The notes under the pieces: generated by a model
Databases searched by the model: none
Told to the model about the DNA's origin: nothing
The model's input: only the letters and a program-made list of their open reading frames with translations
Shown here: piece after piece, positions 62,795-64,000 of the stretch
Position numbering within the stretch: the first letter of the stretch is position 1
Layout of the letters: the number at the start of each line of letters is the position of its first letter
Program-made: the position numbers and the translations under genes
Origin: Flammula alnicola
Lineage: Eukaryota; Basidiomycota; Agaricomycetes; Agaricales; Strophariaceae
Direction of reading: 5' to 3'
NCBI GenBank assembly: GCA_015499995.1
Contig: JADNRV010000087.1
Location: forward strand, 124,001 to 188,000
DNA length: 64,000 nt

Positions 62795-63749
62795 GTCGAT
62801 TCCCGAGAAAAAAGGAGTTTATACTAATCGCCAAATCTTCAGATGAACGGGCCATATGCAGTTATCATGACATTGATCCTTATATCGCAAAAAAAAAAGA
62901 TGACATACTATTCATTCGCTTAAGCTTTACTGCGCTGCCAGGTCAGGTCGATGAATTGATTTTGGTCTCCCCATGCGGCTCAGCAGGAGTGCCTCGCAAA
63001 TTCGAACGTTTCGGAAAGGCATGTGTCCCAGATATTCCCGAATTTGAATAGTTTGGGAATGACGGAGTAATTGGGCGCGCGATGATCTCCTCAAAGTCGG
63101 GTTCGACCGAATCTACCATGGAATTCCTCACCGCATTCCCGCCTCGAGGCGGTCCATTCAAATATCGGCGCCATCACGGGAATGGTGGCTGGCAGCCACA
63201 GGGGCCTTCAAAGATAAAGTCATCGTGCACGTAAATGACCCCCTTCTCCCAGAACCGATGTTCTACCTGAACAAACGAATAGACTCATACGGTTCTAAAG
63301 CTGCCCCATTTTTTTTCCCTACTCCGTAAATGACTTGACATCGGAGTTCTCAATATATTCTGCGAAGTATTGAGATAACGTTTCTGGAACTTCCTTTACA
63401 CTTAAGTACTAACGAAAAGGTCTTGCAGGCTTACGGGGCCTTACTCATGAAAGATTAGATATTTCCATGAGGATAACTGTGCAGAAATACATATGATTCA
63501 AAATATATGTTGCAAATATGCATTCGAATCGAGTGTTCCCGCGCCGTCGGAAGTCCGGAGCGCATTGTCAGTCATGTGATATCACGCGAAAACACTTCAG
63601 GACTCGGAGACTTTAGGGTTGCAAGTTGACAAGCGAGTTTATCTTATCCTTTACTGTCGCTTTCCTTCCAGCCTCCAGACTACTTACCCTGTCGGTGACT
63701 TGATTTTCCATTAAAAGGGTGAATCTACTACACTCAAGTTCAGCTCATC
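62795..63749. other. Coding-like remnants and 5' flank of the last gene
   Basis: At 63081-63320 the plus strand stays open with a plausible fragment (LKVGFDRIYHGIPHRIP, APSREWWLAATGAFKDKV, VNDPLLPEPMFYLN) that lacks a start and ends before a stop near 63326. I do not recognise it. It may be a decayed gene piece. The rest is AT-rich and without features. Confidence 0.35.
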
Positions 63750-64000
63750 ATGTCACTTCTGAGGATCCCATTTTCTCTCTCTGTGATTTGGGCGGTACGT
63801 ACGAGTATGACGGCCCCACAACCACCCCCTCAACTCCATGAACGCATGGGGCCTATTGGACCAGAAGTTTATTTAATGCCTAAACTTATCAAGGTCGGTA
63901 AATTACAAAGAACGTGGCGTCAGGGTATTAACCGCTAAAATAGGCGTTCTTTTATCTCGCTGGACTAGCAGAAATCTCGGTCATCATGGCTAATTCATGC
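63750..64000 (+). CDS. Isoprenylcysteine O-methyltransferase-like protein, 5' end only
   Basis: The frame starts MSLLRIPFSLSVIWA and continues with TAPQPPPQLHERM and MPKLIK. After an intron ending CTAAAATAG at 63942 it reads AFFYLAGLAEISVIMANS, a membrane-helix-like stretch. This N-terminal layout (hydrophobic start, TPPQPPP-like loop, second helix) matches the ICMT family of Agaricomycetes as I remember it. These are ER membrane enzymes that methylate the C-terminal prenylcysteine of CaaX proteins such as Ras and mating pheromones. The catalytic C-terminal half lies beyond the window, so the assignment is tentative. The intron donor may be the weak GTCGGT at about 63893. Confidence 0.55.

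Noticed and set aside
63100..63125. GGTTCGACCGAAT resembling a tRNA B box
   Set aside because: The flanking bases do not form a T-arm stem, and no A box or acceptor stem lies at the right distance.

Overview
This is a nuclear window from a filamentous basidiomycete fungus, most likely an Agaricomycete. The genes are split by many 48-80 bp GT-AG introns with CTNA-like branch sites. The content includes fungal replication and tRNA-synthetase gene families, fungal F-box-like proteins and Crinkler (CRN)-type proteins. The transposons are of types common in mushroom genomes. No bacterial signals, rRNA or tRNA genes, or CRISPR arrays were seen. All assignments come from reading the translations; no database search was run.

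Left part (1-18.1 kb): an inverted segmental duplication. Two CRN-like genes (minus 9904-7809 and plus 13828-15976) face away from each other. Their arms share 3' flanks and a multi-exon-like gene fragment (about 3200-1670 and 16950-18060). The left arm carries a complete Mutator-like transposon (3525-7813) with 232-bp terminal repeats and a 9-bp target duplication. It landed in the last exon of the left CRN gene. The middle holds a broken alpha/beta-hydrolase gene, an 80-bp perfect palindrome, and a gene for O6-alkylguanine-DNA alkyltransferase preceded by a 214-bp tandem duplication.

Middle part (18.4-37.8 kb): an array of five plus-strand F-box-like paralogues. Two are broken, one by a 586-bp TA-flanked element and one by a nonsense codon. 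Three are open over about 437-439 codons. The first two travel with histidyl-tRNA synthetase pseudogenes, and the third and fifth with divergent MCM6 helicase pseudogenes. These passengers keep introns, so they spread by DNA-level segmental duplication. A LINE fragment and a 1,088-bp TA-flanked element with 118-bp perfect terminal repeats are also present.

Right-middle (39-54.6 kb): poorly recognised genes, then a decayed copy of a large, probably dispersed family (40659-43652). Next is a complete 10.2-kb CACTA-superfamily element (43713-53956; CACTG ends, 3-bp AGT target duplication). It carries a Tnp2-like transposase, an eight-exon accessory gene, a small gene for a protein with a basic C-terminus, and a captured, broken GH62 alpha-L-arabinofuranosidase fragment. 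A 636-bp non-autonomous element with a 9-bp target duplication lies 14 bp further on.

Right end (55-64 kb): mostly conventional gene space. It holds a secreted Ser-rich repeat protein with a nuclear-localisation-like tail, the core gene RFC1 (replication factor C large subunit), another F-box-like gene, and the 5' end of an isoprenylcysteine methyltransferase-like gene. Overall the window looks like a duplication- and transposon-rich accessory block abutting a conserved housekeeping segment.
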